From BM520 sp964474455 (lineage in GTDB: Bacteria > Bacteroidota > Bacteroidia > Bacteroidales > BM520), in contig CAYYSU010000003.1 in the NCBI GenBank assembly GCA_964474455.1, forward strand, positions 1 to 64,000: DNA of 64,000 bases. The letters run 5' to 3'. Each line of letters opens with the position of its first letter. Position 1 is the stretch's first letter. Shown piece by piece: positions 61,843-64,000 of this stretch. A program made the translations under genes and the position numbers. Below the pieces are notes generated by a model. It worked only from the letters and a program-made list of their open reading frames with translations, was not told the origin of the DNA and ran no database searches.

Positions 61843-61857
61843 ATGTCTGCTATATGA
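61843..61857 (+). CDS. Possible 4-codon leader ORF (MSAI) overlapping the BatA-domain start
   Basis: ATG TCT GCT ATA TGA starts 7 nt after the -7 element; its TGA overlaps the main ATG at 61854 as ATGA. If translated, ribosomes ending on it could restart at the main gene. It may also be chance, since ATG near a transcription start is easy to meet in AT-rich DNA. Confidence 0.25.
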   Translation: MSAI

Positions 61858-63917
61858 GTTTTACACATCCGGCATATCTTTGGGGATTAATGGCGTTGGC
61901 CATACCCATTATAATACATCTTTTTAACTTTAAGAGGTTTAAGAAGGTCTGGTTTACCAATGTAAAACTGATACGCCAACTTAGTGAAGAGACCCGCAGG
62001 CAGTCGAAGCTAAGGCATCTTATAATATTGCTGCTCAGATTATTGGCAATTGCCGCCTTGGTAATGATTTTCGCCGGCCCATTTATTCCAAATAAAGATA
62101 TGGGAGCCTCCGGCGGTGAGAAAAAACTGGTCTCCATATATCTTGATAACTCATTCAGTATGGAGATGAGGGATTCGGAAAACGTACTGTTGGAAACAGC
62201 CAAGAATATGATTCCCGACATCACAGGATCCTTTACCGGAGAAGATGTTTTCAGGTTTATTACCAACGACATGAAATCGGAGCACAACCACCTTATGTCG
62301 GCTGAGGAGGTTGTGGAACATGCCTCAAAGACGCAACTATCACCCACATCTGTGGCGTTGTCAGTTGTTCTTGACCGGTTTCGTGAGGTGCCGCAGGATG
62401 CAGCATATCTGCATCAGGAGATCTTTGTTCTCAGCGACATGCAGCGTTCTACCATGGATCTAAAATCCCTCGAAAAAGACTCCACCACCAAGGTACGCAT
62501 CATAACACTGGAGGCGGAGAATCATAATAACATTTATACCGACAGCTGCTGGTTTGAAAATCCTGTTCACCTTGTGGGTAAGACGCTAAAAATGAATGTC
62601 AGAATAGTTAACAACTCTGATAAAACCATTGAGAAAGCACCGGTGCGACTGCTCATAGATAAAAAGCAAAAAGCTCTTACCACCATTAACCTTCCGGCAA
62701 GCGGCAGCGCCACTACGCAGTTCGTGTATATAGAAAACACTCCCGGAACCAAAAAAGCTGAAGTAGTAATTACAGACTTCCCCGTGACCTACGACGACAG
62801 CTATTTCTTTACCTATGATGTCATACAAAATGTGTCTGTTCTTCTTGTAAATGGCACCCAGGAGAACAGGTATCTCAAAACACTTTTTAGCAGCGACAGC
62901 ACATTTCATTTGACCAACATCTCTGCAGGTCAGCTCTCTCCCACCCTTGTCGCCGCGAATGACCTTATCATTTTTAACGAATCCGGCGATCCGGGAAGCG
63001 GCATGGCATCCGAGCTTTTCAAGCACTGTTCAACAGGAAAGGGAGTTGTTATCATCCCAGGGCAGGATCAGGATCAACCAAGCCTTGCCCAGGTATTCCA
63101 GCTTAATTCGCTGTCATCACCCGACACTGGGAGGATCCGCGTGAGTGAGATACAAACCAGATCGTCATTTTTTGATAATGTTTTTAATATTGATGAATTA
63201 GATAATAAAATTTTGCCGGCAAAAACGGATTTCCCTATTATAAAAAGGTATTATCGCCAAAACGCAAGTGCCCAAAGCGACGAGTCGCTGATGTCCATGG
63301 CCAATGGAGAGTCCTTTCTCATGCGAAAGAAAATTGGAGGAGGATGGGTCTATCGTTTTAATTGTGAGATGGATGAAAAGCGTGGCAATTTTGTTCACCA
63401 TGCCCTCTTTGTACCCGTTTTCTATCGTATGGCATATCTTAGCCTGCCGCAGGCAAAGCATGCTGTCACCATAGGAACGGATACACATATAAGTGTAACA
63501 ACCAATAATATAGATCCTGAAGGCTCGGAGATATCATCGGAAAATGGTGATTTTATGTTCATCCCGGGAATCGAAAGAAGAGGCAGCTCCACACTATTTC
63601 AATTTTACGGAAATATTACAGAGGCAGGATTTTATACTATCTCGCAGAAAAAAACCGTTGTTGAGAACAATATTCATGAATTTGCTGCCAATTACAATCG
63701 CAAAGAGAGTGATTTAAGCTATTACACTACCGATGAAGCAGAAGCGATTCTTGATGAGCTGAATATGGAGAATATCACCATCCTGCAAACTCCTCCTGAC
63801 AAGCTGCATGACGCCCTGAAAACGCTTAATCACGGGCGGCAGTTATGGCGATATTTTGTATATTTATGCCTTCTGTTTTTACTGGCAGAAGTGATTTTAT
63901 TACGTATTTGGAAATAA
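61854..63917 (+). CDS. BatA-domain / VWA-like membrane protein
   Basis: The 687-residue protein opens with the BatA N-terminal domain (MSFTHPAYLWGLMALAIPII and HLFNFKRFKKVWFTN), which spans two membrane helices at about 5-25 and 55-80. It then has a von Willebrand A-like domain (about 90-250) with the metal-ion motif DNSFS (DxSxS form). A long beta-rich region follows and a C-terminal membrane helix ends the protein (LWRYFVYLCLLFLLAEVILL). Related Bacteroidetes proteins are anchored in the inner membrane with an exposed VWA domain; their role is not settled. The ATG at 61854 is supported by the promoter at 61805-61835; an earlier in-frame ATG at 61782 precedes that promoter. Confidence 0.88.
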   Translation: MSFTHPAYLWGLMALAIPIIIHLFNFKRFKKVWFTNVKLIRQLSEETRRQSKLRHLIILLLRLLAIAALVMIFAGPFIPNKDMGASGGEKKLVSIYLDNSFSMEMRDSENVLLETAKNMIPDITGSFTGEDVFRFITNDMKSEHNHLMSAEEVVEHASKTQLSPTSVALSVVLDRFREVPQDAAYLHQEIFVLSDMQRSTMDLKSLEKDSTTKVRIITLEAENHNNIYTDSCWFENPVHLVGKTLKMNVRIVNNSDKTIEKAPVRLLIDKKQKALTTINLPASGSATTQFVYIENTPGTKKAEVVITDFPVTYDDSYFFTYDVIQNVSVLLVNGTQENRYLKTLFSSDSTFHLTNISAGQLSPTLVAANDLIIFNESGDPGSGMASELFKHCSTGKGVVIIPGQDQDQPSLAQVFQLNSLSSPDTGRIRVSEIQTRSSFFDNVFNIDELDNKILPAKTDFPIIKRYYRQNASAQSDESLMSMANGESFLMRKKIGGGWVYRFNCEMDEKRGNFVHHALFVPVFYRMAYLSLPQAKHAVTIGTDTHISVTTNNIDPEGSEISSENGDFMFIPGIERRGSSTLFQFYGNITEAGFYTISQKKTVVENNIHEFAANYNRKESDLSYYTTDEAEAILDELNMENITILQTPPDKLHDALKTLNHGRQLWRYFVYLCLLFLLAEVILLRIWK

Positions 63918-63946
63918 AAATAAGCATTGGAAAAGTCAAAATATAG

Positions 63947-64000
63947 ATGAAAGACAACGAAGAAGTACGGGAAGACCAATATAACGAAGATCCACAAGAG
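63947..64000 (+). CDS. Start of an unrecognised gene (cut by window edge)
   Basis: ATG at 63947 opens a frame that stays open to base 64000: 18 codons beginning MKDNEEVREDQYNEDPQE, very acidic. It lies 29 bp after the BatA-domain stop, so it is probably in the same operon. Too short to identify. Confidence 0.4.
   Translation, partial: MKDNEEVREDQYNEDPQE

Noticed and set aside
1..64000. CRISPR array, prophage, insertion sequence, tRNA or rRNA genes
   Set aside because: No regularly spaced repeats, transposase or phage genes, or tRNA/rRNA signature sequences were seen by reading; a covariance-model scan could still find something missed.

Overview
This window comes from a Bacteroidetes (Bacteroidota) chromosome, most likely an anaerobic or microaerobic member of the Bacteroidales/Marinilabiliales type. 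Four things point there: three secreted proteins end in type IX secretion (T9SS) type A sorting domains; many intergenic gaps carry the Bacteroidetes -7 promoter element TAnnTTTG, several with TTG 19-21 bp upstream; strong Shine-Dalgarno sequences are scarce; and several genes are typical of the phylum (fused CcsBA, serC-serA-DUF1015, TPR-TM-LuxR receptor, MORN/YwqK protein, BatA-domain protein). No rRNA, tRNA, insertion sequence, prophage or CRISPR array was seen. Most of the window is ordinary chromosomal backbone.

Layout. 0.4-4.1 kb: etfB-etfA-acyl-CoA dehydrogenase operon. 4.2-11 kb: clpC (minus), gyrA and a secreted TPR protein. 11-15 kb: AEC transporter, two unrecognised proteins and an outer-membrane beta-barrel. 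15-21.5 kb (minus): radical SAM enzyme, BASS transporter, acyltransferase and the cytochrome c haem-attachment protein CcsBA. 21.5-27 kb: DUF6340 lipoprotein, rubrerythrin-like protein, then serC-serA-DUF1015 with a palindromic repeat inside. 27-31.8 kb: GH20 hexosaminidase, cutC, tatD and a nucleotidyltransferase. 32-38.4 kb (minus): metH-metF and an ATP-grasp-like gene with dus. 38.4-45.9 kb: a more accessory stretch with a T9SS protein, a structured intergenic region, a TPR-LuxR receptor, a 44-residue basic protein, a sulfatase-modifying-factor-like lipoprotein, and a metal module (HMA-AraC regulator plus permease-HMA). 45.8-49.6 kb: inorganic pyrophosphatase, small lipoprotein, thioesterase, MORN protein, RimO. 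49.6-56.2 kb: secreted CotH protein, large T9SS Asp-box protein and a GNAT protein. 56.2-64 kb: mntP, DUF2147, sbcD-sbcC, BatA-domain protein and the start of one more gene.

How the genes fit together. EtfAB with its dehydrogenase links acyl-CoA redox to electron carriers, and CcsBA implies c-type cytochromes. metH and metF are adjacent partners in methionine/one-carbon metabolism. The GH20 lipoprotein heads a cluster that suggests amino-sugar scavenging. The metal module pairs a regulator with an N-terminal CxxC metal-binding domain and a permease with a C-terminal one, suggesting that sensing and efflux share metal-binding chemistry.

The most unusual signals are: three genes whose ATG lies exactly 4 nt after a TAnnTTTG element (probable leaderless mRNAs); the permease reading frame running 71 bp into the 3' end of the pyrophosphatase gene; a tandem hairpin repeat between serA and the DUF1015 gene; and a 15-bp-stem inverted repeat in the 394-bp gap before the TPR-LuxR receptor. 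I did not find a clearly new defence or mobile system.
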